A stretch of DNA of 64,000 bases from assembly GCF_019492055.1 (NCBI RefSeq), contig NZ_JAICBX010000003.1, positions 496,001 to 560,000 of the forward strand. The letters run 5' to 3'. Below, piece after piece: positions 37,300-46,666 of this stretch. Below the pieces are notes generated by a model. That model was not told where the DNA came from. It saw nothing but the letters and a program-made list of their open reading frames with translations, and searched no databases. Position numbers and translations under genes: made by a program. Numbering within the stretch: position 1 is the stretch's first letter; every line of letters starts with the position of its first letter. The DNA comes from Flavimaribacter sediminis. GTDB taxonomy: Bacteria; Pseudomonadota; Alphaproteobacteria; Rhizobiales; Rhizobiaceae.

Positions 37300-37662
37300 A
37301 TGCGGGATTGGTCGAGGACACTGACACTTCTTTTCATGACGGCGGCTCTCGCCGCCTGCCAATCGAATTTCGGAGGCGGGCCACGTTATGATCCGAACTC
37401 CATCGAGGGACAATGGTTCGATCCGAACGGGATCCTTTCCACGTTCTCCGACGGCCAGTTCGAAACCCGGACGACGGATACGAACACCCTGCTGGCGACA
37501 GGCAAATACACCTATACGGGTCCGCGCGTCGTTCAGATCGACCTCCGTTCCCTGGTGCGCAACAGCAGTTCCAAGGTGAACTGCTCCCTGGCTTCGCCAT
37601 CAAGGCTCAATTGCACGTCGAGCACAGGCAGCCAATTCTCGCTGACCCGCCGGACAGCCTGA
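37300..37662 (+). CDS. omp10: Outer-membrane lipoprotein Omp10
   Basis: A 120-residue lipoprotein. The signal peptide ends in the lipobox LAAC. The mature part closely matches Brucella Omp10: SIEGQWFDPNGI, FETRTTDTNTLL and KVNCSLASPSRLNCTSSTGS in turn. It is anchored in the outer membrane; its exact role is unknown, though Brucella mutants are attenuated. CGGAGG is before ATG 37300. In Brucella it is close to hemH; here two genes separate them. Confidence 0.9.
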   Translation: MRDWSRTLTLLFMTAALAACQSNFGGGPRYDPNSIEGQWFDPNGILSTFSDGQFETRTTDTNTLLATGKYTYTGPRVVQIDLRSLVRNSSSKVNCSLASPSRLNCTSSTGSQFSLTRRTA

Positions 37663-37749
37663 GGAACAGCTGCTCGCCGAAGCGCTGTACAGACGGCCCG
37701 GCACCGGCTACCGATACGACATGAGAGACGAAACGGGAGGAGCGTCGTC

Positions 37750-39003
37750 TTGACCGCCTATTTTGACGCGCTGGAAACGCGCGAGTCTGCGGTCCGTGAA
37801 AAGGACCTGTTCGAGAAACTGCCGTCTTTCCTGGCCCGCGCCATGACGCAGGCTGAAGGTCTGAAGCGGTGGCTCGGGGATATAGATCCACAATCGATCG
37901 ACAGCCGTTCGGCGTTGGCTTCTCTTCCGGTCCTGGGAAAACAGGACCTCATGTCCGCGCAGGCCGAAAACCCGCCATTCGGCGGTTTCGCAGCCGCCGA
38001 CGCGCTGCGGGGCAACCGGGTGTTCATGTCTCCCGGCCCGGTCTGGGAGCCGCAAGGGTTCGGCGCCGATCCGTGGCAGGCGGCGCGCGCGCTGTTCGCC
38101 GCCGGTTTTCGCGCCGGCGACATTGTCCACAACGCGTTTTCCTATCACATGACGCCGGGCGCATTCATACTCGACGAGGGCGCCCGCGCCATGGGATGTC
38201 TGATTTTTCCCGCCGGCGTCGGCAATACCGACTCCCAGGTCGAGGCGGCCGCCAGATTGCGCCCGACGGCCTACACGGGAACGCCGGACTTTCTGAAGAT
38301 CATGCTCGACAGGGCGGTGGAAAGCGGACTGGACCTGTCTTCCATCACCCACGCCATGGTCTCCGGCGGTGCGCTCTTTCCGTCCCTGCGCGACGAATAT
38401 TACCTGCGCGGCATCAAGACGCTGCAGTGCTACGCCACAGCCGATATCGGCGTGATCGCCTATGAAAGCGCGGCCGAAAACGGCTCGCCCTATCCAGGCA
38501 TGATCCTGAACGAAAACCTCATTCTGGAGATCGTGCGACCGGGCAGCGGCGAGCCTGTGTCCGACGGCGAGGTTGGCGAAGTCGTCGTCACCTGCCTCAA
38601 CGAAGCCTATCCGCTGATCCGGTTCGCCACAGGCGACCTCTCGGCTGTCGTCGAGGGCCCCTCGCCCTGCGGCAGAACGAACACGCGCATCGCCGGCTGG
38701 ATGGGACGCGCCGACCAGCGCACAAAGATCAAGGGCATGTTCGTCGATCCGAAACAGGTCGACGCCGTCATGAAGCGGCATCCCGAAATCGCCAGGGCGC
38801 GACTGGTCGTCAGCCGCGCCGACAATCAGGACAGCATGACGCTGCACGTTGAAGCAGGAGGCGGCGCTGAACTGGACGCGGCTTCGATTTCCGCAACGTT
38901 GTCCGATGTCACCAGGCTCAAGGGCGATGTGATCGGGGTCGAGGCCGGCAGCCTTCCCAATGACGGCAAGGTCATTGCTGACGAGCGCGATTACGAAAAC
39001 TGA
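37750..39003 (+). CDS. PaaK-like AMP-dependent ligase
   Basis: A 417-residue protein of the phenylacetate-CoA ligase-like branch of the ANL superfamily. RFATGDLSAVVEG and WMGRADQRTKIKGMFVDPKQV near the C-terminus are the adenylate-site and hinge motifs. The usual Gly/Ser/Thr P-loop is not plain: SPGPVWEPQGFG sits where it would be. Its role could be aryl-CoA activation, but the substrate is unknown. The start is TTG 37750, 7 bases after GGGAGGAG at 37736-37742. Confidence 0.8.
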   Translation: MTAYFDALETRESAVREKDLFEKLPSFLARAMTQAEGLKRWLGDIDPQSIDSRSALASLPVLGKQDLMSAQAENPPFGGFAAADALRGNRVFMSPGPVWEPQGFGADPWQAARALFAAGFRAGDIVHNAFSYHMTPGAFILDEGARAMGCLIFPAGVGNTDSQVEAAARLRPTAYTGTPDFLKIMLDRAVESGLDLSSITHAMVSGGALFPSLRDEYYLRGIKTLQCYATADIGVIAYESAAENGSPYPGMILNENLILEIVRPGSGEPVSDGEVGEVVVTCLNEAYPLIRFATGDLSAVVEGPSPCGRTNTRIAGWMGRADQRTKIKGMFVDPKQVDAVMKRHPEIARARLVVSRADNQDSMTLHVEAGGGAELDAASISATLSDVTRLKGDVIGVEAGSLPNDGKVIADERDYEN

Positions 39004-39179
39004 GTTTGCCCGCAGACAGGCTTGAGTTTCCGCGAAATCGGTAGGAGAATGCCGCCGCGACGCGGTTGTCATGCAAATGCAAATTGCGTGTGACAGTAAC
39101 GGTGCGAACCAGTCCGGCGGCATAGCATGACGCGTGAGTCAGGCCGCCCTCCAAGGAAGACCTTAACAGGGAGATATCA

Positions 39180-41114
39180 ATGAACAGGATCATGTTACGC
39201 GCGCTGCTTTCGGCCGCCGCTCTGGGCCTTGCCGCCGGCAACGCCTGGGCCGACTACGAACTCAATATTTTGCACTTCAACGACCTGCACAGCCGCATCG
39301 AACCGATCAACAAATACGATTCGACCTGTTCCCCGGAAGACGATGCGGAAGGCAAGTGCTTCGGCGGCGCAGCGCGCCTGAAAACAGCCATCGACGAGCG
39401 TAAATCGGCGCTCGACAACGTGCTGGTTCTGAACGCCGGAGACAATTTCCAGGGTTCCCTCTTCTACACGACCTACAAGGGCGACGCCGAAGCCGAGTTC
39501 CTGGACATGATGGATCAGGACGCGATGGTTCTCGGCAACCACGAATTCGACGACGGCGACCAGGTGCTCGCTGATTTCGTCGCCAAAACCGATTTCCCGA
39601 TCATCTACGGAAATACGCTGATCGGCGCCAACAGCCCGCTCGCCGGCACGCGGATGGTCGAATATGTGATCAAGGACGTCGGCGGCGAGAAGGTCGCTAT
39701 CATTGGCGTGGTGGCCGAAGACACCGACGTCACGTCTTCACCGAGCGACGCCGTCCTGTTCATGGAGCCGGTTCTCTACCTCATGGAAGCCGTCGACAAG
39801 GTCAAGGAAGCCGGCGCCACCAAGGTCATCGCGCTGACCCATGTCGGTCTGCCGGTCGACAAGAAGATTGCCGCCGAAGTTGACGGCATCGACCTCATCG
39901 TGGGCGGACATTCGCACACATTGCTGTCGAATACGGATGAAAAGGCGGCTGGCCCCTACCCTGTAATGGTGAAAAACGAGACGTCCGGCAAGGACGTTCC
40001 GATTGTTCAGGGCTACGCCTACAGCAAATATCTCGGCGAGATCAAACTGGTGTTCGACGACGACGGCAACATCAAAAGCGTCGCCGGAGACCCGATCCTT
40101 CTCGACGCCAGCTTCAAACCGAATGAAGCAATGCAGAAGCGCATCGCGGAACTGGCTGCTCCCATCGAGGACATGAAAAAGAAGGTCGTCGGCGACACGT
40201 CCGCGACAATCGACGGCGATCGCGGATCCTGCCGGGCCAAGGAGTGCGAGATGGGCAATCTCGTCTCCGACGCCATGCTCGAGCGGGTCAAGGACCAGGG
40301 CATCCAGATCGCCATTCAGAACGGCGGGGGCCTGCGAGCCTCGATCGATCAGGGCGAAGTCACCATGGGCGAAGTCCTGACCGTGCTTCCGTTCCAGAAC
40401 ACCCTGTCGACCTTCCAGCTCAAGGGTTCCGACGTCAAGGCCGCCCTTGAAAACGGCGTCAGCCAGATCGAGGACGGCGCCGGTCGCTTCCCGCAGGTCT
40501 CCGGGTTGAAGTACAGCTTCGATCCGTCCAAGCCTGCCGGCGAGCGGATCTCCGACGTCATGGTTGAAGGCAGCGACGGCAGCTTCGCGGCCATAGAGGA
40601 CGACACGACCTACGGCGTGGTCTCCAACAATTTCATGCGCGGCGGCGGCGACGGCTACAGCGTCTTCGCGACAGCCGGCATGAACGCCTATGATTACGGC
40701 CCGGGCCTCGAGCAGGTCGTGGTCGACTATCTCGGCGAAAACAATCCCTACAAGCCTTATGTCGACGGGCGCATTACGGAAGTCTCCGCAGCCATGGAGC
40801 CGAAGACGGACGAGACCATGAAAGACGACATGAAGTCCGACGCCGCGACGATGGAAAAGGACTCCGAGGCCGCCTCCGAAACAGTCATGGAAAAGACAGA
40901 GGAAATGGCCAAGGAAGGCATGGAGAAGGTTGAGGAAGCCGTCGAATCCGCGACCACCCATGTGATTTCGGCCGGCGACAGCCTCTGGTCCCTCGCTGAA
41001 AAATACTTCGGCGACGGCAAGCAGTGGAAGTCCATCGCCGACGCCAATCCGGATCAGAATCCGAAAAAGCTGGAAGTCGGAAGCCAACTGACGATCCCCG
41101 CCAAGTCCAACTGA
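39180..41114 (+). CDS. 5'-nucleotidase (UshA-like) fused to LysM
   Basis: A 644-residue exported protein with a signal peptide (MLRALLSAAALGLAAGNAWA). Metallophosphatase motifs ILHFNDLHSRIEP, LNAGDNFQGS, LGNHEFDDG and VGGHSHTLL span about 28-250. The C-terminal 5_nucleotid_C part has QNGGGLRASIDQG and GGGDGYSVF. An acidic, Met/Lys/Glu-rich linker (about 533-590) leads into a LysM domain (VISAGDSLWSLAEKYFGDG to the end). LysM should hold it to peptidoglycan. The architecture is unlike plain UshA. A strong terminator follows. Confidence 0.93.
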   Translation: MNRIMLRALLSAAALGLAAGNAWADYELNILHFNDLHSRIEPINKYDSTCSPEDDAEGKCFGGAARLKTAIDERKSALDNVLVLNAGDNFQGSLFYTTYKGDAEAEFLDMMDQDAMVLGNHEFDDGDQVLADFVAKTDFPIIYGNTLIGANSPLAGTRMVEYVIKDVGGEKVAIIGVVAEDTDVTSSPSDAVLFMEPVLYLMEAVDKVKEAGATKVIALTHVGLPVDKKIAAEVDGIDLIVGGHSHTLLSNTDEKAAGPYPVMVKNETSGKDVPIVQGYAYSKYLGEIKLVFDDDGNIKSVAGDPILLDASFKPNEAMQKRIAELAAPIEDMKKKVVGDTSATIDGDRGSCRAKECEMGNLVSDAMLERVKDQGIQIAIQNGGGLRASIDQGEVTMGEVLTVLPFQNTLSTFQLKGSDVKAALENGVSQIEDGAGRFPQVSGLKYSFDPSKPAGERISDVMVEGSDGSFAAIEDDTTYGVVSNNFMRGGGDGYSVFATAGMNAYDYGPGLEQVVVDYLGENNPYKPYVDGRITEVSAAMEPKTDETMKDDMKSDAATMEKDSEAASETVMEKTEEMAKEGMEKVEEAVESATTHVISAGDSLWSLAEKYFGDGKQWKSIADANPDQNPKKLEVGSQLTIPAKSN

Positions 41115-41139
41115 CCGGCGGCCAGGCATTCGTGACGCA

Positions 41140-41167
41140 GCGGCCCGGGATTTCCCGGGCCGCTTTT
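41140..41167 (+). terminator. Terminator after the 5'-nucleotidase gene
   Basis: GCGGCCCGGG (41140-41149) pairs with CCCGGGCCGC (41154-41163) across a short ATTT loop, then TTTT (41164-41167). It separates the nucleotidase unit from hemH. Confidence 0.85.
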
Positions 41168-41197
41168 GTTCAATCCTGCGGCATTTTCCGTGAATGC

Positions 41198-41225
41198 TTG
41201 AAATTGCGGCGGCGGCCCATATTTT
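41198..41225 (+). promoter_or_regulatory. hemH: Possible sigma-70 promoter for hemH
   Basis: TTGAAA (41198-41203) and TATTTT (41220-41225) are separated by 16 bases and lie 43 bases before the hemH ATG. No Irr or RirA site is recognised nearby. Confidence 0.35.
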
Positions 41226-41268
41226 GGCCGAGTCAGCACTGCGGAATCAATTTGGACAGCGAAATCCC

Positions 41269-42315
41269 ATGAACCCGACCGATACGACCATCACGCGCCA
41301 TCTCCCGCCAGAGCATCCCGCTGTGGCCTTCGGAAAGATCGGCGTGCTTCTGGTCAATCTCGGCACTCCGGACGGAACCGACTATACGTCTATGCGCCGC
41401 TATCTGCGCGAATTCCTGACCGACAAGCGCGTGATCGAATGGCCGCGCGCCTACTGGTATCCGATCCTGTTCGGCATCGTCCTCAACACCCGTCCAGGAA
41501 AGGTCGGCAAGGCCTACGAGATGATCTGGAACAAGGACCAGGATGAGAGCTACCTGAGAACCTACACGCGCAACCAGTCGGACCTGCTCGGCAAGATGCT
41601 GGCGGCCGAAGACGGAGTCGTCGTTGACTGGGCGATGCGCTACGGAACGCCATCGATCGAGGAACGCATCAACGCCCTCAAGGACGCGGGATGCGAACGG
41701 ATCCTGCTGTTTCCGCTCTATCCGCAATATGCTGCGAGCACGACGGCGACCGTCAACGACAAGGCTTTCGAGGCCCTGATGAAGATGCGGTGGCAGCCGG
41801 CGCTTCGCGTTGCGCCGCCCTACCATGATGATCCGGTCTATATCGAAGCGCTCGGCAAATCGATCACCAGCCATCTCGCCTCGCTGGACTGGGAGCCGGA
41901 AGTGGTTCTGGCCTCGTTTCACGGCATACCGAAATCCTATTTCGAAAAGGGCGACCCCTATCATTGCCATTGCCAGAAAACGACGCGCCTGCTGCGCGAA
42001 TATCTCGGTTGGCCGGAAGACCGGCTCAAGATCACCTTCCAGTCTCGTTTCGGCCCCGAAGAATGGCTGCAACCCTATACCGACGAGACGGTTGAAACGC
42101 TGGCCAGGCAAGGGGTCCGCAACATCGCCGTTCTCAATCCGGGCTTCGTGTCCGACTGCCTTGAGACGCTCGAAGAGATCGCGGAACAGGCGATGGAGAG
42201 TTTTCACGAAAATGGCGGTGAAAACTTCACCCATATTGCGTGCCTCAATGACAGCGAGGACGGAATGAAGGTCCTGGAAACGGTGGTTCGTCGTGAATTG
42301 CAGGGTTGGATCTGA
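41269..42315 (+). CDS. hemH: Ferrochelatase
   Basis: A 348-residue ferrochelatase that inserts ferrous iron into protoporphyrin IX, the last step of protoheme synthesis. GVLLVNLGTPDGTD, the catalytic-His segment ASFHGIPKSYFEKGDPYHCH and FQSRFGPEEWLQPYTDE are intact. ATG 41269 gives a typical start; a longer frame upstream includes the promoter and is unlikely. The two Cys in the HCHCQ region are common but not proof of an Fe-S cluster. Confidence 0.96.
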   Translation: MNPTDTTITRHLPPEHPAVAFGKIGVLLVNLGTPDGTDYTSMRRYLREFLTDKRVIEWPRAYWYPILFGIVLNTRPGKVGKAYEMIWNKDQDESYLRTYTRNQSDLLGKMLAAEDGVVVDWAMRYGTPSIEERINALKDAGCERILLFPLYPQYAASTTATVNDKAFEALMKMRWQPALRVAPPYHDDPVYIEALGKSITSHLASLDWEPEVVLASFHGIPKSYFEKGDPYHCHCQKTTRLLREYLGWPEDRLKITFQSRFGPEEWLQPYTDETVETLARQGVRNIAVLNPGFVSDCLETLEEIAEQAMESFHENGGENFTHIACLNDSEDGMKVLETVVRRELQGWI

Positions 42316-42348
42316 AACAGCGCCCGGGCTGGGGAAATCAATATAACC

Positions 42349-42366
42349 AATTGATATTATTCAATT
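42349..42366. promoter_or_regulatory. AT-rich inverted repeat after hemH
   Basis: AATTGA (42349-42354) and TCAATT (42361-42366) with a TATTAT centre. The whole 186-base gap before qmcA is AT-rich for this genome and probably contains the qmcA promoter, but no clear -35/-10 pair stands out. Confidence 0.3.
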
Positions 42367-42501
42367 AAAGATATCGATAAACATCATATTGTAACCGTCG
42401 CTTGCATTACCCATCTTTAAGGTATGTCGTTTAAACACATTTCGTGACCATCAGTCGTCGCTCAGGCCTCCATTGGCCCGCGCGCAACGGAGGATTCTGA
42501 C

Positions 42502-43491
42502 ATGCTACCACCCCTGAGCGGCTTTGATATCGCGGTAATCGTCTTTCTCGTTCTCGTGCTTCTGGTTCTCTACGCAAGCGTCAAGACGGTCTCTCAGGGC
42601 TATAATTGCACCGTTGAGCGCTTTGGCCGATATACCCGCACGCTCACTCCCGGCCTCAACCTGATTGTGCCATTCATCGACAGAATCGGCGCGCGGATGA
42701 ACATGATGGAGCAGGTCCTCGACGTTCCCACCCAGGAAGTCATCACCCGCGACAACGCCAGCGTCGGCGCGGACGCTGTCGCCTTTTACCAGGTGCTCAA
42801 CGCCCCGCAGGCCGCCTATCAGGTCCGGGAGCTTGAATACGCCATTCTGAACCTCACGATGACCAATATCCGCTCGGTCATGGGATCGATGGATCTGGAC
42901 GAATTGCTGTCCAACCGCGACGCCATCAACGAGCGGCTGCTGAGGGTTGTCGACGAGGCCGCAAGCCCTTGGGGCATCAAGATCACGCGCGTTGAAATCA
43001 AGGACATCAATCCGCCGACCGACCTCGTCGACGCCATGGCCCGGCAAATGAAGGCGGAACGCGAAAAGCGCGCCGAAGTGCTGGAGGCCGAAGGCGCCCG
43101 CAACGCCCAGATCCTGCGCGCGGAAGGCGCCAAGCAGGCCGCCATCCTTCAGGCCGAAGGCACGCGCGAGGCGGCGTTCCGCGAGGCCGAAGCACGCGAG
43201 CGGCTTGCAGAAGCGGAGGCCGCCGCCACACGCTCCGTCTCCGAAGCGATCGCACAGGGCGACGTCCAGGCCATCAACTACTTCGTCGCGCAGAAATACA
43301 CCGAAGCGCTGGCCTCGATCGGCACGGCAAACAACCAGAAGATCGTCCTCATGCCGATGGAAGCGTCGTCGCTTATCGGCTCCCTGGGCGGCATCGGCGC
43401 GATCGCGAAAGAAGTCTTCGCCGACGGGCCTAACGGTTCAGCCGCCTCGGCGCGACGTTCCGTGCCTTCTGCCGGCCAACGGGCGGACTGA
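42502..43491 (+). CDS. qmcA: SPFH/band-7 membrane protein
   Basis: A 329-residue stomatin-like protein. An N-terminal membrane helix ([19 protein letters not shown]) is followed by the SPFH domain ([23 protein letters not shown], about 33-55). A long Ala/Glu-rich helix follows (about 185-245), with repeated RAEGA and QAEGT-like motifs. It forms membrane rings that gather proteases and lipids. It is 2 bases before the nfeD gene, a conserved pair. Confidence 0.93.
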   Translation: MLPPLSGFDIAVIVFLVLVLLVLYASVKTVSQGYNCTVERFGRYTRTLTPGLNLIVPFIDRIGARMNMMEQVLDVPTQEVITRDNASVGADAVAFYQVLNAPQAAYQVRELEYAILNLTMTNIRSVMGSMDLDELLSNRDAINERLLRVVDEAASPWGIKITRVEIKDINPPTDLVDAMARQMKAEREKRAEVLEAEGARNAQILRAEGAKQAAILQAEGTREAAFREAEARERLAEAEAAATRSVSEAIAQGDVQAINYFVAQKYTEALASIGTANNQKIVLMPMEASSLIGSLGGIGAIAKEVFADGPNGSAASARRSVPSAGQRAD

Positions 43492-43493
43492 CG

Positions 43494-43973
43494 ATGTTTG
43501 ACTGGATCGGAACACAACTCGGCCCCTGGACATGGTGGGTCGTTGGACTCCTGCTGCTGGCGCTGGAAGTCGTCATTCCGGGAATTTTCCTGATGTGGTT
43601 CGGCATCGCAGCCATCATCGTGGGCAGCCTGTCGCTGATGTTGTGGACCGAATCCTACTGGATCTGGCAGATGCAGGTGATCATCTTCGCGGTTCTCGCC
43701 GTGATATCCGCGCTGATCGGGCGGCGTGTAATCGCAGGACAGGACGATGTTTCCGACGAGCCGCTTCTCAACCAGCGCGGCGCGAGCCTGATCGGCCGAA
43801 CAGCAACACTGAAAGCGCCTATAAACGAGGGGCGCGGCCGTATTCATCTCGACGACACGACCTGGGTCGTCAATGGTCCGGATCTGCCCGTCGGAAGTCG
43901 CGTCCGCATCGTTGCAAGCACCGGAAGCACACTCAAGGTCGAGCCGGTGAGCGAGATCTCCGCGCCAGCCTGA
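43494..43973 (+). CDS. nfeD: NfeD-family membrane protein
   Basis: A 159-residue short NfeD (YbbK-type) protein. Three or so membrane helices (about 12-85) are followed by a C-terminal OB fold (LIGRTATLKAPINEGRGRIHLDDTTW in part). It pairs with the SPFH protein encoded just upstream, as in E. coli ybbK-qmcA. ATG 43494 is 2 bases after the qmcA stop. Confidence 0.92.
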   Translation: MFDWIGTQLGPWTWWVVGLLLLALEVVIPGIFLMWFGIAAIIVGSLSLMLWTESYWIWQMQVIIFAVLAVISALIGRRVIAGQDDVSDEPLLNQRGASLIGRTATLKAPINEGRGRIHLDDTTWVVNGPDLPVGSRVRIVASTGSTLKVEPVSEISAPA

Positions 43974-44051
43974 AACGTCTTTCCGTAAGGAAGCCTTAAC
44001 CACAAAGCTTTACGGTTTGGGAAGATTTGTTCCCCTTGTTTCAGGCCGTAA

Positions 44052-45560
44052 ATGGTTGCCACATCGCGCGTTTTCTGGATCGGGAGGCTGGCGGCCCTGC
44101 CGCCGGCCGTGGCGTTGTGCATCCTTGTCACCGCGCACCCTGCGTGGGCGCAGCGGGCCGACGACACAGACCAGCTTCTCAGGGGAGTGATCGAGTATGA
44201 CGGCAGCACCGGCGCCGAACGCCGCCGGGCCGAGCGGTTAGCCGTACACGAAGAAGAACAGGCGAACGAAGAGCAGGAGCAGGCGGACGGCAGGGCCGGC
44301 GACACGGCAGCCGGGCTTGACGACACCACAACCGGAGCCGTCGAAGCGGTTCAGAGAACCGGACCTGTGCAATGGTTCGGCCGAAACAATCCTACCCAGC
44401 CGACAGTTGACACCGTTGTCCGCCAGCCGGACCCCGATCCCTACGCCGCAGTCGGCATGCGGATTGGAACCTTCATTCTGCGGCCGACGCTCACACAACA
44501 ACTGGGTCATGAATCCGTTCTCGATGGAGATGCGCAGACTGCGCGCACTCTGAGCAGGACAACGCTAGCCGCAGAACTGGAGTCCGACTGGTCTCGCCAC
44601 CAGTTCAAGCTTTCCGCCGAGCAGGTGATCGACATCACCCTCTCCGGCGATGGCCCCGAAGATCCGAGCACGTCCGTGGACGCCGAGTTGCGGCTGGACA
44701 TTTCATCGACGACGACCGCCAATCTGTTCTTCGGCTATGATTTCAGGCGCGAGGATCAGACAGACGCCAATTCGGTCGAAAACGCGATTGCCCAATCAGA
44801 CGTGCATTCCTTCGAAGGCCGCGCCGGACTGGAACACTCATTCGGCGTCTGGGCCGGCCGCGCCACCTTCACCGCGATGCGTTCGACTTATGGAGACGTC
44901 GAACTCGACGACGGGGAGGAACTTTCGCAATCCGAACGCGACAACAACAGCTATCGCCTGGCGCTGCGCGCAGGCGCCGACAACGGCTCAGTCCTGCGCC
45001 CCTTCGCGGAGATCGAGGGAACCCTTATCGACTACGATGAAACCGAGGACGAGAACGGCTACAACCGTTCATCCAACGGCTTTGCGCTGAGGGCCGGCGC
45101 CGTCTTCGATCGTGGCGAGAAATGGAACGGAGAGATTGCGGCGGGATACATGCAGCGCAACTACAACGATCCGAGGCTGGAACCGATCGGCGCGTTGTCG
45201 ATTTCCGGCTACGCCAACTGGTCGCCGGAGCGCGACACCGTCGTCAGGCTGGGACTGAACTCAAGCATCGAGGATTCGACGACGGCCGGCGTGTCAGGAT
45301 CCGTCTACTACTCCGCCTCGGCCGACATCACCCGCAAGGTGCGCGAGAACTTCATAACAAGGCTGAACGGACAGCTGGGATGGCGGCGCTATTATGGCGA
45401 CCTGCCCGAGGAAACCGTCATCGTGGCCGGAGCCGGATTCACATGGTGGCTGAACCGCAATGTCGGCATCGACGGAGAGGTCAGTTACGAAAAGACCTAT
45501 TCCGAAGACACCGACAATGACGACATCTATGTCGGTCTCGGCATGAAATTCCAGCGATGA
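44052..45560 (+). CDS. Outer-membrane beta-barrel protein (BBP2-like)
   Basis: A 502-residue protein with a signal peptide (to about residue 33, ending AHPAWA) and a low-complexity acidic linker (AVHEEEQANEEQEQ). It then has a barrel of about 16 strands from residue 130 to the C-terminal MKFQR. Alternating patterns such as RLALRAGADNGSVLRPFAEI are typical. It resembles the beta-barrel porin 2 family. A role in polysaccharide export is possible because it is convergent with galU, but that link is weak. Confidence 0.85.
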   Translation: MVATSRVFWIGRLAALPPAVALCILVTAHPAWAQRADDTDQLLRGVIEYDGSTGAERRRAERLAVHEEEQANEEQEQADGRAGDTAAGLDDTTTGAVEAVQRTGPVQWFGRNNPTQPTVDTVVRQPDPDPYAAVGMRIGTFILRPTLTQQLGHESVLDGDAQTARTLSRTTLAAELESDWSRHQFKLSAEQVIDITLSGDGPEDPSTSVDAELRLDISSTTTANLFFGYDFRREDQTDANSVENAIAQSDVHSFEGRAGLEHSFGVWAGRATFTAMRSTYGDVELDDGEELSQSERDNNSYRLALRAGADNGSVLRPFAEIEGTLIDYDETEDENGYNRSSNGFALRAGAVFDRGEKWNGEIAAGYMQRNYNDPRLEPIGALSISGYANWSPERDTVVRLGLNSSIEDSTTAGVSGSVYYSASADITRKVRENFITRLNGQLGWRRYYGDLPEETVIVAGAGFTWWLNRNVGIDGEVSYEKTYSEDTDNDDIYVGLGMKFQR

Positions 45561-45570
45561 GGCGACCGCG

Positions 45571-46458
45571 CTACAGCTCGGCGATCATCCGGCGTATGTC
45601 GCCCTCGACCTTGTTGCGAATGTCCTCGCGCAGCAGCGCAAAGGAGACGTTGGCTCTTATGAAGCCTTCCTTGGAGCCGCAGTCGAAGGTGTTGCCCTTG
45701 AATTTGTAGCCGGCGAACTGCTGGTCTTTCGCGAGATTGAGCATGGCGTCTGTCAGCTGGATTTCATTGCCTGCGCCCCGCTCCTGTCTCTCGAGGATTG
45801 AAAATATTTCCGGCTGCAGGATGTATCGGCCGTTGATGAACCAATTTGACGGCGCAGTGCCCGGCGTCGGCTTCTCGACCATGGATGTAATGCGGAACCC
45901 TTCGTCCGAGATTTCATCGCCGATGCCGACGATCCCGTAGCGATGGGTTTCCTCTTCCGGGACTTCCTCGACGGAGACGACATTGCCTCCAACCTTTTCA
46001 TAGAGCTCTATCATCCCGGTCAGGCAGCCTTTCTTGTCCTGCATGACCATGTCGGGAAGAAGCAGCGCGAAAGGTTCGTCGCCCACAAGTTCGCGTGCGC
46101 ACCAGACCGCGTGACCAAGCCCGAGCGGCTCCTGCTGGCGGGTAAAGCTGGTCTGGCCCGCCTGCGGCTGCAGTTCCTGCAGGTGCCCCAGTTCGTCCAG
46201 CTTTCCGCGATCGCGGAGCGTGTTGTAAAGTTCGACCTGGATATCGAAATGGTCTTCGATAACCGCCTTGTTGCGGCCGGTCACGAAAATGAAATGCTCG
46301 ATGCCGGCGGCGCGCGCCTCGTCGACCACATACTGGATGACCGGCTTGTCAACGACTGTCAGCATCTCTTTCGGGATCGCCTTGGTCGCCGGAAGAAAGC
46401 GCGTTCCGAGCCCCGCCACCGGGAAAACCGCTTTCCTCACCTTTTTCTGTTCAGCCAT
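45571..46458 (-). CDS. galU: UTP-glucose-1-phosphate uridylyltransferase
   Basis: A 295-residue enzyme that makes UDP-glucose for polysaccharide and glycolipid synthesis. [31 protein letters not shown] and [16 protein letters not shown] are signature segments. ATG 46458 follows GGAAAGG; upstream in-frame codons to 46521 are not conserved. It ends 10 bases from the barrel gene on the opposite strand. Confidence 0.96.
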   Translation of the reverse strand: MAEQKKVRKAVFPVAGLGTRFLPATKAIPKEMLTVVDKPVIQYVVDEARAAGIEHFIFVTGRNKAVIEDHFDIQVELYNTLRDRGKLDELGHLQELQPQAGQTSFTRQQEPLGLGHAVWCARELVGDEPFALLLPDMVMQDKKGCLTGMIELYEKVGGNVVSVEEVPEEETHRYGIVGIGDEISDEGFRITSMVEKPTPGTAPSNWFINGRYILQPEIFSILERQERGAGNEIQLTDAMLNLAKDQQFAGYKFKGNTFDCGSKEGFIRANVSFALLREDIRNKVEGDIRRMIAEL

Positions 46459-46666
46459 GTCGCCACCTTTCCTACAAACTCTTGCCGACCAATTTAATAA
46501 ATCACCGACGCGACGTTTCAACCGTTAATCCACACCGCCGCCGGGCGCATGGTTAAGAATTTATTGATTCGTGATACATATTGTAGAGGGTGAACGCGCG
46601 GAAGAGCGCCATGATTACGCCTTCCGAACGCACTAGGGAACGAGAAAAGTTCAAGCGGAATTCACC

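Noticed and set aside
43990-44010. CtrA site upstream of the outer-membrane barrel gene (TTAACC)
   Set aside because: Only one half matches; the second TTAA seven bases later is missing.
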